Part shown: one piece after another, positions 1 through 7,804 of the stretch | How the letters are laid out: each line of letters begins with the position of its first letter | Numbering within the stretch: the stretch's first letter is position 1 | Origin: Cedecea neteri | Lineage (GTDB): Bacteria > Pseudomonadota > Gammaproteobacteria > Enterobacterales > Enterobacteriaceae | NCBI RefSeq assembly: GCF_000758325.1 | Contig: NZ_CP009459.1 | Coordinates: 1,798,001 to 1,862,000, forward strand | Length of the DNA: 64,000 nucleotides | Reading direction: 5' to 3' | The notes under the pieces: generated by a model | Told to the model about the DNA's origin: nothing | The model's database searches: none | The model's input: the letters and a program-made list of their open reading frames with translations, nothing else | Position numbers and translations under genes: made by a program

Positions 1-888
1 GTTCTGATCTTCGTCGGCACCGAGCTGCTGCCCGGCGACGTGGCGAGCGCCATCCTCGGCCAAAACGGCACGCCGGAAACCATCGCCGCGCTGCGTCTGC
101 AGCTTGGCCTGGATCAGCCGGCGGTTTATCGCTATCTGCACTGGTTATCCGGCGTGCTGCACGGTGACCTGGGCACTTCGCTTGCCAACAACCAGCCTAT
201 TGGCGCCGAGCTGCTGCCTCGCCTGGCGAACACGCTATTCCTCGCGGTGTATGCCGCGCTGATCGCGATTCCGTTAGCTGTGGTATTGGGCATTGCTTCT
301 GCGGTATGGCGTGGTTCCTGGTTTGACCGGCTGGCGAACACCCTAACGCTGATGAGCATCTCCGTGCCGGAGTTTTTTGTCGGCTACGTGCTGGTGATCT
401 TCTTTGCCATTCGCCTGGCCTGGTTCCCCAGCCTCGCGCTGGTCGACCCGGATGCCAGCCTGCTCGACAGGCTGTATGCCTGCACGTTGCCAATGCTGAC
501 GCTGGTGTTAGTGGTGCTGGCGCACATGCTACGCATGACGCGCGCTTCTGTCGGCGCGGTGATGTCCAGCAGCTACATCGAAACGGCGCTGCTAAAAGGG
601 CTTTCGCGCTGGCGCATTGTGCTGAGCCACGCCTTGCCCAACGCACTCGCGCCAATCATTAACGTGATTGCTTTTAACCTGGCCTATCTGGTGGTGGGCG
701 TGATCCTGGTTGAGGTGGTCTTTGTCTATCCGGGCATCGGGCAATTAATGGTGGATGCGGTGACAAAACGAGATTTGCCGGTAGTACAGGCCTGTGGGCT
801 GCTGTTTGGCGGGACCTATATTCTGCTGAATACGGCGGCAGATCTGCTGGCCATCTGGTGTAACCCACGACTACGGCATGCGAGGTAG
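1..888 (+). CDS. Dipeptide/oligopeptide ABC transporter permease, DppB-like (5' end outside window)
   Basis: Inner membrane permease of a peptide/nickel-type (DppB/OppB) ABC importer. The reading frame is open from base 1 and has no convincing start, so the N-terminus lies upstream; about 295 residues are visible. It shows several long hydrophobic segments and the cytoplasmic EAA loop that contacts the ATPase (ETALLKGLSRWRIVLSHALP, around base 575-634). The family-typical segment near the C-terminus (VEVVFVYPGIGQL) is present. The next permease starts 3 bases after the stop, and two further genes follow with overlapping stop/start codons, so this is one operon. A substrate-binding protein would be expected just upstream, outside the window. 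The substrate is not known. The family call is firm; peptide specificity is inferred from the family and from the hydrolase at the end of the operon. Confidence 0.88.
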   Translation, partial: VLIFVGTELLPGDVASAILGQNGTPETIAALRLQLGLDQPAVYRYLHWLSGVLHGDLGTSLANNQPIGAELLPRLANTLFLAVYAALIAIPLAVVLGIASAVWRGSWFDRLANTLTLMSISVPEFFVGYVLVIFFAIRLAWFPSLALVDPDASLLDRLYACTLPMLTLVLVVLAHMLRMTRASVGAVMSSSYIETALLKGLSRWRIVLSHALPNALAPIINVIAFNLAYLVVGVILVEVVFVYPGIGQLMVDAVTKRDLPVVQACGLLFGGTYILLNTAADLLAIWCNPRLRHAR

Positions 889-891
889 GCC

Positions 892-1722
892 ATGAAAAAT
901 ATCAAAATTCGCACGGTGCCGCTGTCAGCAATATTGGGTTTGACCATTATTGCCGTCAATTTGATTGCCGCGCTTTTTGCGCCCTGGCTGGCGCCGCACA
1001 GCGAAACGGCTCAGGTGGGTGACATCTGGATGCTGCCGTCCAGTTCGATGCCGTTTGGCACCGACAGCCTGGGGCGTGACATGCTGTCGCGCATCCTGTT
1101 TGGTGCCCGAACCACCATTGCGATTGCGCTGGCGATCACCTCTATTTCGTTTGTGGTGGGCATTATTACCGGTTTTACCGCCGCGATTTACGGGCGCTGG
1201 GTGGATGTCGTGCTGACCCGTATTGTGGATACTCTGATGTCGATCCCGGTGCTGATCCTGGCGCTGATCGTCCTGTCCGTGCTGGGGACCTCTATTCCGG
1301 TGCTGGTCGGAACCATTGCGCTGTTGGACGCGACTCGCGTTTTCCGTCTTGCTCGTCTGGTCGCGCAGGGGATCGTCTGCCTTGAATACGTAGAAGCGGC
1401 GCGCCTGCGTGGGGAAGGGCTGTGGTGGATCGTCCGTAAAGAGTTTCTGCCTAACGCGATGCCGCCGTTGCTGGCGGAATTCGGCATGCGCTTCTGCTTT
1501 ACCTTCCTGTTTATTGCCGGGCTGAGTTTCCTTGGGTTGGGTATTCAGCCACCGTGGGCGGACTGGGGCAGCATGGTGCGCGACAACGCGCAGGCCATCA
1601 ACTTTGGCCAGTTTGCTCCGCTGTACCCCGCTGCTGCGATTGCTCTGCTGACGATCGGCGTCAACCTGGTGGTCGACTGGTTGCTGGTGCGTAATAACCT
1701 TTCGCTGGGAGAAGAGGGATGA
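892..1722 (+). CDS. Dipeptide/oligopeptide ABC transporter permease, DppC-like
   Basis: Second permease subunit of the importer, 276 residues, a usual length for DppC/OppC proteins. It has a short N-terminal cytoplasmic stretch, a first membrane segment (about residues 12-35), the typical DppC-family periplasmic motif PFGTDSLGRDMLSR (about 54-67), and further membrane helices. The EAA loop (VEAARLRGEGLWWIVRKEFL) lies around residues 166-185. Its stop overlaps the start of the ATPase gene in an ATGA arrangement, which indicates translational coupling. With the preceding gene it should form the heterodimeric channel. Substrate not determinable from sequence. Confidence 0.9.
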   Translation: MKNIKIRTVPLSAILGLTIIAVNLIAALFAPWLAPHSETAQVGDIWMLPSSSMPFGTDSLGRDMLSRILFGARTTIAIALAITSISFVVGIITGFTAAIYGRWVDVVLTRIVDTLMSIPVLILALIVLSVLGTSIPVLVGTIALLDATRVFRLARLVAQGIVCLEYVEAARLRGEGLWWIVRKEFLPNAMPPLLAEFGMRFCFTFLFIAGLSFLGLGIQPPWADWGSMVRDNAQAINFGQFAPLYPAAAIALLTIGVNLVVDWLLVRNNLSLGEEG

Positions 1723-3341
1723 CACAACCGATTTTACAGATGCGTGATTTACGCATTGAAACCGAGCAGGGGCTGCCGCTGGTGAAAGGCGTCTCTCTCA
1801 GACTGATGCCCGGTGAAGTGCTGGGCTTGATTGGCGAGTCTGGCGCGGGGAAATCAACTATCGGTCTTGCGGCCCTGGGTTATGCCCGACCTGGCTGTCG
1901 GATCGCGGGCGGTGAAGTGCTGGTGGCCGGGCAAAACATTGTTGCCCTGTCCAGCAAAGAGAAGCGCGAGTTTCGCGGTAAGCGCGTGGCCTATGTGGCG
2001 CAGAGCGCCGCCGCCGCGTTCAACCCGGCGCTGACCATCGGCAAGCAGGTTTGTGAAGGGCCGCTTCGCCATGGCCTGATGAGCCCGGAAGAAGCCCAGA
2101 GCTGGGCCGTAACGCTGTTTAAAGCGCTGGATCTCCCGGAACCTGAAACGATCGGCCAGCGCTATCCGCATCAGCTCTCGGGCGGGCAACTGCAGAGAGC
2201 AATGGCGGCGATGGCGATGTCCTGCAAGCCGGACGTTCTCGTGATGGATGAACCGACCACCGCGCTGGATGTGACGACGCAAATCGAAGTGCTGGTGATG
2301 CTGCGCAAACTGGTCAGAGAGTTTAACACCGCCGCGCTGTATATCACTCACGATCTGGCGGTTGTCGCACAGATTGCCGACCGCATTATGGTGCTGCGAC
2401 AGGGGAGCGAAGTGGAATGCGGCAGCACCGCCGATATCCTGCAGAACCCAGCTGAAAGTTACACGCAGCGGCTGGTGTCAGAACGCGCCCACGCTTTAAC
2501 TCCGGTTCATGCCGAAAGTAAACCTGAAGGCCAGCTTCTGGCGCTGAATAATCTCTCGACGGGCTACAACGGAAAGACTGTCGTCCACAATGTCTCCCTC
2601 AGCATTGCCAAAGGAGAAACGATGGCCATTATTGGCGAGTCCGGGAGCGGAAAGAGTACGCTGGCCCGGGCACTCTGCGGCCTGCTGACTGATACAAAAG
2701 GCAGCGTGACCTTCGCCGACAAGGTGCTGGCCAACCGCTATCAGCAGCGTGATAAAGAGACGCTGCGCCGTATCCAGATGATCTATCAGTTGCCTGATGT
2801 AGCGCTTAACCCGAGGCAAACCGTGTTGGAGGCGATTGGCCGCCCGGTAGCGTTCTATTTTGGTCTTGATAAACAGCAGGTTCGCGCGCGGGTTCTGGAA
2901 CTCCTGAAACTGACTGAACTCCCTGATTATCTGATTGATCGCTATCCAGGCTCGCTTTCCGGGGGCCAGAAGCAGCGCGTGTGTATTGCGCGAGCGCTGG
3001 CCGCGAAGCCCGACCTGATTATCTGCGATGAGGCCACTTCCGCGCTGGACCCGCTGGTGGCGGAAGAAGTGCTGAAATTGCTGAGAAATCTGCAGGAACA
3101 GCTGGGGCTGTCTTACCTGTTTATTACCCACGACCTGAGCACGGTAAAACGCATTGCTCAGCAGGTTGCGGTGATGTATCAGGGCAACGTCGTCGCGCAG
3201 GGCCCGACCGCGCAGGTATTCAGCGCGCCAATGCACAGCTATACCGAAAAACTGCTGACTTCCGTGCCGGAAATGCGCCCTTCCTGGCTGGATGAGGTGC
3301 TGGGTCAGCGTCAGTTAAATGCGATGGCAGGAGCTTCATGA
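1719..3341 (+). CDS. Fused double ATPase subunit of peptide-type ABC importer
   Basis: Cytoplasmic ATPase in which two ABC domains, normally separate DppD and DppF subunits, are joined in one 540-residue chain, as in GsiA and YejF. Domain 1 has Walker A GESGAGKST (39-47), signature LSGGQ (153-157), Walker B ending in DEP (177-179) and the switch histidine (211). Domain 2 has Walker A GESGSGKST (306-314), signature LSGGQ (413-417) and DEA (437-439). Both sites look catalytically complete. The C-terminal tails resemble the oligopeptide-binding ATPase extension of this family. The start overlaps the upstream permease stop by 4 bases, and its own stop overlaps the hydrolase start by 4 bases. It powers import by the two permeases. 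Confidence 0.92.
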   Translation: MTQPILQMRDLRIETEQGLPLVKGVSLRLMPGEVLGLIGESGAGKSTIGLAALGYARPGCRIAGGEVLVAGQNIVALSSKEKREFRGKRVAYVAQSAAAAFNPALTIGKQVCEGPLRHGLMSPEEAQSWAVTLFKALDLPEPETIGQRYPHQLSGGQLQRAMAAMAMSCKPDVLVMDEPTTALDVTTQIEVLVMLRKLVREFNTAALYITHDLAVVAQIADRIMVLRQGSEVECGSTADILQNPAESYTQRLVSERAHALTPVHAESKPEGQLLALNNLSTGYNGKTVVHNVSLSIAKGETMAIIGESGSGKSTLARALCGLLTDTKGSVTFADKVLANRYQQRDKETLRRIQMIYQLPDVALNPRQTVLEAIGRPVAFYFGLDKQQVRARVLELLKLTELPDYLIDRYPGSLSGGQKQRVCIARALAAKPDLIICDEATSALDPLVAEEVLKLLRNLQEQLGLSYLFITHDLSTVKRIAQQVAVMYQGNVVAQGPTAQVFSAPMHSYTEKLLTSVPEMRPSWLDEVLGQRQLNAMAGAS

Positions 3342-5359
3342 AAACTCTTATTACGCAATTCCCCCACAGCGTGAGCGTGACGGAACATTTGTGGATTGTT
3401 TTGAAAGACGGAACCCGGCTGGCCGCGCGTATGTGGCTGCCTTTGTCGGCTTCGCAGCAGCCGGTACCCGCTATTCTGGAGTACATTCCCTATCGCAAGC
3501 GCGACGGAACGCGTACCCGGGATGAGCCGATGCACGGCTATTTTGCCGGCAATGGCTATGCGGTGCTGCGGGTTGACATGCGCGGCAGCGGTGATTCTGA
3601 TGGGCTGATGGCCGATGAATATCTCCTGCAAGAGCAGGAAGATGCGCTGGAGGTGATCGACTGGATCAGCCGTCAGCCCTGGTGCAACGGCGCCGTGGGC
3701 ATGATGGGGAAATCCTGGGGAGGGTTTAACTGCCTGCAATTGGCGGCGCGCCGTCCTCCGGCGCTGAAAGCCATTATCACCGTTTGCTCGACGGACGATC
3801 GCTACAACGACGATATCCACTACAAAGGCGGCTGCCTGCTGAATGACAATTTGTGGTGGGGCGGCATTATGTTGGCCTACCAAAGTCGCCCACAGGACCC
3901 GGAGCTGGTCGGGGAAGGCTGGTATCAGGCCTGGCTGAATCGCCTTGAAAATATGCCTTTCTTCCCGGCGCTGTGGATGGAACACCCGCTGAAAGATGAT
4001 TACTGGAAGCACGGCTCGGTGGGGGAAGACTGGCAGGCCATCACCTGCCCGGTGATGGCGGTGGGCGGCTGGGCTGACTCCTACAGCAACGCGGTTTTCC
4101 GCCTGATGGATAACCTGAACGTTCCGCGTAAAGCTATTCTTGGTCCGTGGGCGCATATTTACCCACAGGATGGTTCGCCCACGCCGGCCATCGGTTTTCT
4201 GCAGGAAGCCGTAAGCTGGTGGGATCGCTGGTTGAAACAGGTCGATAACGACGTGCTGGATGGCCCGCGCGTACAGGCCTGGCTCAACGACAGCCAGCGA
4301 CCTGATTCGCAGCGGCCGCAGGCCTTTGGGGAGTGGATTGCTATTGAGAACGATACGGATGCTGAAACCTTCCCTCAGCGCTGGCACTTGCAGCCTGGTC
4401 GGCTGGCGACATCGCCTTTAGCCGATGAATACCGGCAGGATATCCGTAGCGTGCAGAACCACGGGTTGTTCGCCGGAGAGTGGATGGGCGCTGGCGTGCT
4501 GGGGGAAAGCCCGAGCGATCAGCGGATGGACGACGGACTGGCAGAAAGTTTCGACAGCGCCCCGCTGAGCGAAAGTCTGGCGATTTACGGTTTCCCGCAG
4601 TTTGACGTCACGCTTTCCAGCGATAAACCTGCGGCCATGCTGTATGTCCGCCTGTCAGACGTTGCGCCTGATGGGGCTTCGACCCGCGTCAGCCACGGTT
4701 GGGTAAATCTGAGCCATCTGCAGGGGCAGGAGCAGAACGTCGCGTTGGTGCCCGGCGAAAAGGTCAACGTCACCGTGCAGCTGGATGGCATCGCCTGGCG
4801 CTTTGCTGCCGGGCATCGGCTACGGGTTTCTCTCGCGACTACCTTCTGGCCGATGATTTGGCCGATGGCCGAAAATGCGACGCTTAGCGTTGATCTGGCC
4901 AGTGCTCAGCTGCAATTGCCGGTTTGCAGGGAAGTTAAGCTGATTGCCGGCCCTAATCCTCATCCTGAAACGGCAGCCAATACGCCGCTGACTATTCTCT
5001 CTCCGGGGCGGGTCGACCGCGAACTGCGCTATGACGTGGTGAAAGACAGCTGGCAGAGCATCACTCAGGGCGTGGGCGGTGTTTTTGGCGAGGGCGTGTA
5101 TCGGTTTGATGATATCAATACCACCGTCGATCATAGCCTCAGACGTCAGCTGACCGTGCAGAACAGCGATCCTCTCTCGGCGCATTACCTGCTGACTCAG
5201 AACATGAAAATCGGCCGGGAAGGCTGGTGGACGGATACGGATATTGTGCTGGAGTTGCGCAGTGACCTGACGCATTTTATCGTCAGTGGAAAGATGACGG
5301 TTCAACACAACGGCGACGTGGTCTTTACCCGGGACTGGAATGAACGCATTTCCCGCTGA
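3338..5359 (+). CDS. CocE/NonD-family serine hydrolase (X-Pro dipeptidyl-peptidase/acyl esterase type)
   Basis: A 673-residue alpha/beta hydrolase of the family containing cocaine esterase, glutaryl-7-ACA acylase and the S15 X-Pro dipeptidyl peptidases. The likely triad is visible: nucleophile Ser126 in GKSWGG, Asp247 in VGGWADSY and His273 in GPWAH. Residues about 10-330 form the catalytic domain with its cap, and about 350-670 the C-terminal beta-sandwich (galactose-binding-like) domain. There is no signal peptide, so it should act in the cytoplasm. The start codon overlaps the stop of the fused ABC ATPase, so uptake and cleavage are probably coupled. Substrates of the family include amide and ester bonds in peptides, beta-lactam side chains and esters; nothing here fixes which. 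The gene ends 58 bases from the convergent arcA stop. Confidence 0.88.
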   Translation: MKTLITQFPHSVSVTEHLWIVLKDGTRLAARMWLPLSASQQPVPAILEYIPYRKRDGTRTRDEPMHGYFAGNGYAVLRVDMRGSGDSDGLMADEYLLQEQEDALEVIDWISRQPWCNGAVGMMGKSWGGFNCLQLAARRPPALKAIITVCSTDDRYNDDIHYKGGCLLNDNLWWGGIMLAYQSRPQDPELVGEGWYQAWLNRLENMPFFPALWMEHPLKDDYWKHGSVGEDWQAITCPVMAVGGWADSYSNAVFRLMDNLNVPRKAILGPWAHIYPQDGSPTPAIGFLQEAVSWWDRWLKQVDNDVLDGPRVQAWLNDSQRPDSQRPQAFGEWIAIENDTDAETFPQRWHLQPGRLATSPLADEYRQDIRSVQNHGLFAGEWMGAGVLGESPSDQRMDDGLAESFDSAPLSESLAIYGFPQFDVTLSSDKPAAMLYVRLSDVAPDGASTRVSHGWVNLSHLQGQEQNVALVPGEKVNVTVQLDGIAWRFAAGHRLRVSLATTFWPMIWPMAENATLSVDLASAQLQLPVCREVKLIAGPNPHPETAANTPLTILSPGRVDRELRYDVVKDSWQSITQGVGGVFGEGVYRFDDINTTVDHSLRRQLTVQNSDPLSAHYLLTQNMKIGREGWWTDTDIVLELRSDLTHFIVSGKMTVQHNGDVVFTRDWNERISR

Positions 5360-5370
5360 ATGACAGGCAT

Positions 5371-5402
5371 AAAAAAGGGCTGACAGATGTCAGCCCTTTT
5401 CG
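5371..5402. terminator. Bidirectional terminator between hydrolase operon and arcA
   Basis: Perfect inverted repeat GGGCTGAC/GTCAGCCC with a run of A on the left and T on the right, placed between two convergent genes. It can serve both directions. Confidence 0.9.
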
Positions 5403-5416
5403 TTATTTCTAACCGC

Positions 5417-6133
5417 TTATTCCTGCAGATCGCCGCAGAAACGATAGCCTTCGCCGTGAATGGTGGCGATGATTTCTGGCGTATCCGGCGTGGATTCGAA
5501 ATGTTTACGAATGCGGCGGATAGTAACATCGACAGTACGGTCATGCGGCTTCAGCTCGCGACCGGTCATTTTCTTCAGCAGCTCGGCACGAGACTGAATT
5601 TTGCCCGGGTTTTCACAGAAGTGCAGCATCGCACGGAATTCACTGCGCGGCAGCTTATACTGTTCTCCGTTCGGGCTAACCAGAGAGCGGCTGTTGATGT
5701 CCAGCTCCCAGCCGTTGAATTTATAGCTTTCAACGGAACGACGTTCTTCGCTGATGGCCCCTAAATTCATGGTGCGGGACAGCAGGTTGCGTGCACGAAT
5801 AGTCAGTTCACGCGGGTTGAAAGGTTTGGTGATGTAGTCATCCGCACCGATTTCAAGACCGAGAATCTTGTCTACTTCGTTGTCACGGCCCGTCAGGAAC
5901 ATCAGCGCCACGTTAGCCTGCTCGCGCAATTCGCGCGCCAGCAGCAGGCCGTTTTTACCCGGCAGGTTGATATCCATAATGACGAGGTTAATGTCATTAT
6001 CGGCAAGGATTTGATGCATCTCTGCGCCATCGGTCGCTTCAAAAACATCATAGCCTTCCGCTTCAAAAATGCTTTTAAGCGTGTTGCGTGTTACTAATTC
6101 GTCTTCGACGATAAGAATGTGCGGGGTCTGCAT
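5417..6133 (-). CDS. arcA: Aerobic respiration response regulator ArcA
   Basis: OmpR-family DNA-binding response regulator of the ArcB/ArcA two-component system, which represses respiratory genes under low oxygen. At 238 residues it equals the E. coli protein. The receiver domain (about 1-120) has acidic residues 10-11, phospho-acceptor Asp54 (IMDINLPG) and the conserved Lys in TKPF. The C-terminal winged helix (about 135-235) has the typical [14 protein letters not shown] recognition region. It is transcribed alone, away from a leader of several hundred bases that holds yjjY on the other strand and an FNR-like site. In E. coli its downstream neighbour is the cre locus; here it is an ABC/hydrolase operon. 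Confidence 0.98.
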   Translation of the reverse strand: MQTPHILIVEDELVTRNTLKSIFEAEGYDVFEATDGAEMHQILADNDINLVIMDINLPGKNGLLLARELREQANVALMFLTGRDNEVDKILGLEIGADDYITKPFNPRELTIRARNLLSRTMNLGAISEERRSVESYKFNGWELDINSRSLVSPNGEQYKLPRSEFRAMLHFCENPGKIQSRAELLKKMTGRELKPHDRTVDVTIRRIRKHFESTPDTPEIIATIHGEGYRFCGDLQE

Positions 6134-6229
6134 GTTTGCTACCTAAAATTGCCAACTAAATCGAAACAGGAAGTACAAAAGTCCCTGACCTGCCTGTTAC
6201 ATGCCATAAATTAACATGCCGGGCTTAAC

Positions 6230-6370
6230 ATGACTAAAGTACGTAATTGCGTTCTTGATGCACTTTCCATCAACGTCAACAACATCATTAGCTTGGTCGT
6301 GGGTGCTTTCCCTTTGGACCCGACGGTGTCAAAAACGGCTGTTATCCTAACCATTTTAACAGCAACATAA
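6230..6370 (+). CDS. yjjY: YjjY conserved microprotein
   Basis: A 46-codon frame with ATG at 6230 and TAA at 6368-6370, starting MTKVRNCVLDALSINVN and ending TILTAT. It matches E. coli YjjY, as I recall it, almost residue for residue and in length, and sits in the same place: on the opposite strand within the arcA upstream region. Function is unknown. The protein is mildly hydrophobic with no clear signal peptide. No strong Shine-Dalgarno sequence is visible before the ATG. Conservation may reflect a real product or constraint on the arcA leader on the other strand. Confidence 0.7.
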   Translation: MTKVRNCVLDALSINVNNIISLVVGAFPLDPTVSKTAVILTILTAT

Positions 6371-6411
6371 CAGGCTAGTGCTGCTTAGACACCTGATAAA
6401 ACTACGCTTCG

Positions 6412-6425
6412 TTGACATATATCAA
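6412..6425. promoter_or_regulatory. FNR-like site in the arcA upstream region
   Basis: TTGACATATATCAA matches the FNR consensus TTGAT-N4-ATCAA at nine of ten specified bases. FNR is known to activate arcA in E. coli during anaerobiosis. The site lies about 280 bases upstream of the arcA start, within an AT-rich segment. Confidence 0.65.
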
Positions 6426-6519
6426 TTTCAATTGTAGCACGTTAACAGTTTCATTAAATCATCGTAGCTCAATGCTAGCTTTTGTCACAACTTTTTAATA
6501 ATCAATATCGTAAAGCGTT

Positions 6520-6562
6520 AAAAAAGTAAGCTGAATCTGGCCAGCGACGGTGATGAGCTTAC
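6520..6562 (-). terminator. Terminator-like hairpin on the minus strand upstream of arcA
   Basis: Read on the minus strand, GTAAGCT (6562-6556) pairs with AGCTTAC (6532-6526), the loop contains the self-complementary CTGGCCAG, and six T residues (6525-6520) follow directly. This is the form of an intrinsic terminator with a long loop. No annotated minus-strand gene lies upstream of it. It could end a short transcript or attenuate a distal arcA promoter. Confidence 0.45.
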
Positions 6563-6771
6563 GGAAAAATAAACCATGCTAAACAAGTGGATATAATCGG
6601 TATTTGCCCCATTCTCATGGTATATAATCACGTAAAAGCATAAGCTTAAGTTATAAGTTCATTGAAAGCCGTTGCCACAATATATGTTGCAACAAAGTAA
6701 ATTTGCGATGCGTATTATCCAAATTTGTGCATCACTTCGCACGTTTTAACGAATTTTAGAAGAGAGTTCCA

Positions 6772-7458
6772 ATGCGTTTGCCAATTATCCTGGTTTCACC
6801 GGCCAGAGCAGAGAACGTCGGGGCCGCGGCCCGGGCGATGAAGACCATGGGGTTTACGGAGATGAGGATCGTTGCCAGTGATGCGCATCTTCAACCCGCA
6901 GCGCGCTGGGTGGCGCACGGCGCGGGCGATATCCTTGATGGGATTCGCCACTTCGACACGCTCGCGGATGCCCTGAGTGACGTGGATTTTTCTATCGCCA
7001 CAACGGCCCGCAGTCGGGCGAAATTTCATTACTACGCAACACCGCAACAGCTGGTGCCAATGCTTGAAGAAAAGCGCCAGTGGGTAGGATGCACGGGGCT
7101 AATTTTTGGCCGAGAAGATTCCGGGTTGACGAACGAAGAGCTGGAACTGGCGGATGTTTTAACCGGCGTGCCGATGGTCGCGGATTACCCGTCACTTAAC
7201 CTGGGGCAGGCCGTGATGGTTTATTGCTACCAGCTTTCTGCTTTGATGCAGCAACCGCCTGTGGAAAACGTGGCCGGTGACGGGCAGCAATTGAATGCGC
7301 TGCGTTTGCGAATGGCGGCACTTTTGCATCGTCTTGAAGTCGCGGACGACCAAAAAATGGTCGATTGGGTTCAGCAGCGTTTAGGCCTGCTGGAGCACAG
7401 AGACACGGCAATGCTTCACCGTTTGCTTCATGACATCGAAAAAAAATTGCCAGAATGA
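6772..7458 (+). CDS. yjtD: SPOUT-family tRNA/rRNA 2'-O-methyltransferase YjtD (LasT/TrmJ-like)
   Basis: A 228-residue protein of the TrmH/TrmJ branch of SPOUT methyltransferases, which transfer a methyl group from S-adenosylmethionine to a ribose 2'-OH. The family motifs are clear: an N-terminal PARAENVGAAARAM helix (about 10-23), the GLIFGREDSGLTNEEL motif 2 (about 112-127) and the PSLNLGQAVM motif 3 (about 142-151), which form the knotted cofactor pocket. Its natural RNA target is not established; the E. coli homologue occupies the same position between arcA and thrL. It starts at an ATG preceded by an AGAGAG-type ribosome site. A possible hairpin (7468-7490) follows the gene but lacks a T tract. 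Confidence 0.9.
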   Translation: MRLPIILVSPARAENVGAAARAMKTMGFTEMRIVASDAHLQPAARWVAHGAGDILDGIRHFDTLADALSDVDFSIATTARSRAKFHYYATPQQLVPMLEEKRQWVGCTGLIFGREDSGLTNEELELADVLTGVPMVADYPSLNLGQAVMVYCYQLSALMQQPPVENVAGDGQQLNALRLRMAALLHRLEVADDQKMVDWVQQRLGLLEHRDTAMLHRLLHDIEKKLPE

Positions 7459-7590
7459 AATCTTTTTGAATGTCTCTTTTTGAGACGTTCATCTAACTTA
7501 TTGCGCTATTTACGCGCTTTTACTCCCATTTTTGGTGGATTTTTCAGCGCGACCGGGCAAGGCAATTTTTTGTGACAGAACTAAAAAAAA

Positions 7591-7624
7591 TTGACTTGGT
7601 AAAGGGATTGCTTTAACCAATAGA
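7591..7624 (+). promoter_or_regulatory. Promoter of the thr operon
   Basis: TTGACT (7591-7596) followed by a TTTAACCAATAGAG segment (7612-7625) closely matches the E. coli thr promoter in sequence and in distance to thrL. The exact -10 hexamer is uncertain from sequence alone. Confidence 0.65.
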
Positions 7625-7654
7625 GCTATCACAAATTTAGAGCACACAACATCC

Positions 7655-7723
7655 ATGTTTCGCTTCAGCCTGATTACCACAATTATCACAACCACCATTA
7701 CCACAGGTAACGGTGCGGGCTGA
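7655..7723 (+). CDS. thrL: thr operon leader peptide ThrL
   Basis: A 22-residue leader, ATG at 7655 and TGA at 7721-7723. It contains seven threonine and four isoleucine codons clustered at residues 7-17 and ends in the conserved TGNGAG. Ribosome stalling at these codons when threonyl- or isoleucyl-tRNA is scarce prevents the downstream terminator from forming. The N-terminal residues (MFRFSLI) differ from the E. coli MKRIS start as I recall it. No strong Shine-Dalgarno is visible; an AGAG lies 13-16 bases before the ATG. The 3' end of the coding sequence forms the left arm of the antiterminator. Confidence 0.9.
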   Translation: MFRFSLITTIITTTITTGNGAG

Positions 7724-7778
7724 CGCATACAGGTAAAAATGAAAAAAGCCCGCACCTAAACAGTGCGGGCTTTTTTTT
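7711..7778 (+). promoter_or_regulatory. thr operon attenuator (antiterminator and terminator)
   Basis: The terminator is GCCCGCAC (7748-7755) paired with GTGCGGGC (7763-7770) followed by eight T. A second copy of GTGCGGGC lies at 7713-7720 inside the end of thrL and can pair with the same 7748-7755 arm, giving the alternative structure. This is the classical attenuation arrangement controlled by threonine and isoleucine tRNA charging. Confidence 0.93.
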
Positions 7779-7804
7779 CGGGAAAAAATCAAGGGGTCAC
7801 AACA

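Larger units (their letters stand above)
6371..6771. other. AT-rich arcA/yjtD intergenic region
   Basis: About 400 bases between yjjY and yjtD with no further gene that I can support. It contains the FNR-like site (6412-6425), several T/A-rich promoter-like stretches for leftward arcA transcription, a minus-strand terminator-like palindrome (6520-6562), and the rightward promoter region of yjtD. Confidence 0.6.

Noticed and set aside
7468-7490. Hairpin GAATGTCTC/GAGACGTTC after yjtD as a terminator
   Set aside because: The stem is real but no T tract follows, so I did not annotate it as a terminator.
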